The position numbers were made by a program, and so were the translations under genes. Shown here in pieces: positions 63,277 to 64,000 of a stretch of 64,000 nt of DNA. The stretch comes from RGIG1681 sp964646345 (lineage in GTDB: Bacteria > Bacillota > Clostridia > Christensenellales > UBA1242). Numbering within the stretch: the first letter of the stretch is position 1; each line of letters begins with the position of its first letter. The notes beneath the pieces are model-generated. The model was not told the origin of the DNA and did no database searches. It worked only from the letters and a program-made list of their open reading frames with translations. The DNA lies in the NCBI GenBank assembly GCA_964646345.1, contig CAZYDU010000004.1, forward strand, positions 1 through 64,000, read 5' to 3'.

Positions 63277-64000
63277 ATGAAAACTACACTAGATAATATT
63301 AGAAATTTCTCAATCATTGCTCACATTGACCATGGAAAAAGCACGCTTGCTGATAGGCTTATGGAATTAACAGGTACAGTTGCCGAACGTGATAGCAAAC
63401 AACAGCTCCTAGACTCAATGGATATTGAACGTGAAAGGGGAATAACAATTAAATTAACACCCGTTACTATGAAATACTCAAAAGACGGTAAAGAATATAT
63501 CTTGAACCTTATTGACACACCTGGACATGTTGACTTTACTTATGAAGTGTCAAGGTCTTTGGCAGCTTGTGAAGGTGCTCTTTTGATTGTTGATGCAACG
63601 CAAGGTGTACAGGCTCAAACCCTTGCAAATTTCTATCTGGCTTTTGAAAACAACTTGGAAGTTTTGCCTGTTATTAATAAAATGGATTTACCTTCAGCTA
63701 GACCTGAAGAAGCAAAAAGTGATATTGAAAATATTATAGGTATTCCTGCTGACGATGCTCCATGTATTTCTGCAAAAACCGGTCTCAATATAAAGCAAGT
63801 TCTAGACCAGATTGTGGATAAAATTCCAGCACCAGTTGGAGATAGTGATGCACCGCTTCAAGCACTTATTTTTGATAGTTATTATGATAACTATAAAGGT
63901 GCTGTGTGTTTAGTTCGAATTATGAATGGTCAAGTTAAGACTGGAACAAAAATTAAAATGCTTCAAACAGGCAAAGAATTTGATGTTGTTGAAGTTGGTG
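63277..64000 (+). CDS. lepA: Elongation factor 4 (LepA), 5' part
   Basis: The frame runs off the right edge; 241 residues are present. LepA is a ribosome-bound GTPase related to EF-G. G1 is AHIDHGKST (15-23), the switch region is 'MDIERERGITIK', G3 is DTPGH, G4 is NKMD, and 'SAKTG' is G5. The start 'LDNIRNFSIIAHIDHGKSTLADRL' and 'TVAERDSKQQLLDSMDIERERG' separate LepA from EF-G and TypA. TGAGG stands six to ten bases before the ATG. Only the GTPase domain and the beginning of domain 2 are in view. Confidence 0.95.
   Translation, partial: MKTTLDNIRNFSIIAHIDHGKSTLADRLMELTGTVAERDSKQQLLDSMDIERERGITIKLTPVTMKYSKDGKEYILNLIDTPGHVDFTYEVSRSLAACEGALLIVDATQGVQAQTLANFYLAFENNLEVLPVINKMDLPSARPEEAKSDIENIIGIPADDAPCISAKTGLNIKQVLDQIVDKIPAPVGDSDAPLQALIFDSYYDNYKGAVCLVRIMNGQVKTGTKIKMLQTGKEFDVVEVG

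Noticed and set aside
1..64000. tRNA genes or tRNA-type attachment sites
   Set aside because: I saw no clover-leaf with TTCRA loop and acceptor stem; an automated tRNA search would be needed to exclude one fully.

Overview
The window is AT-rich DNA from a low-GC, Gram-positive-type bacterium, most like an uncultured, probably spore-forming gut Clostridia lineage. The basis is an intact SigK-type sporulation sigma factor, RNase J, a TrmR/U32 (TrhP-type) pair, HelD, and strong sigma-A promoters (TTGACA-17-TATAAT). ATGA gene junctions show that TGA is read as stop. I cannot name the species.

Layout. 1-885: the 3' end of a probable serine recombinase, then a NUDIX hydrolase. 886-1360: non-coding repeats. 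1361-4495 (minus strand): a small Cys-rich protein, a six-helix membrane protein, and a large SH3-like membrane-anchored surface protein. 4842-36608 (minus): one uninterrupted gene for a predicted 10,588-residue lipoprotein, built of degenerate InlB-B-like and Tyr-rich beta modules with a hydrophobic C-terminal segment. It fills half of the window. 36609-37026 is a divergent control region that also precedes a plus-strand HTH regulator (37027-37656). A second SH3-like membrane protein (37857-38747, minus) follows.

38834-50786 (plus): a compact podovirus-like virion module. The order is large terminase, terminase-small-like protein, a 58-residue Cys4 protein, portal, scaffold, major capsid protein, connector, beta-propeller, coiled-coil and tail-fibre-like proteins, and a holin-like protein with a long cytoplasmic tail. 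No integrase, replication, lysin, tape-measure or tail-tube gene is visible, and ordinary chromosomal genes follow directly after a terminator. This suggests a domesticated phage or gene-transfer-agent-like particle, but function is not shown by sequence alone.

50935-64000: housekeeping genes. They are a membrane protein, RNase J, tRNA wobble-uridine methyltransferase and its U32 partner, and a YqfO-like domain protein; then sigK, rnpB (RNase P RNA), rarA, helD, a PnuC-like transporter, a glycerophosphodiesterase on the minus strand, and the 5' part of lepA.

A family of composite repeats (core TCGACCAAACGCAGTGCGTG and arms of the type GATTTCTCGAC...GCTCGAAATGACA) occurs between genes at about 930-1300, 4605-4825, 37712-37837 and 62057-62222. 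The copies at 4605 and 37712 are in opposite orientation and bracket the giant gene plus the regulator.
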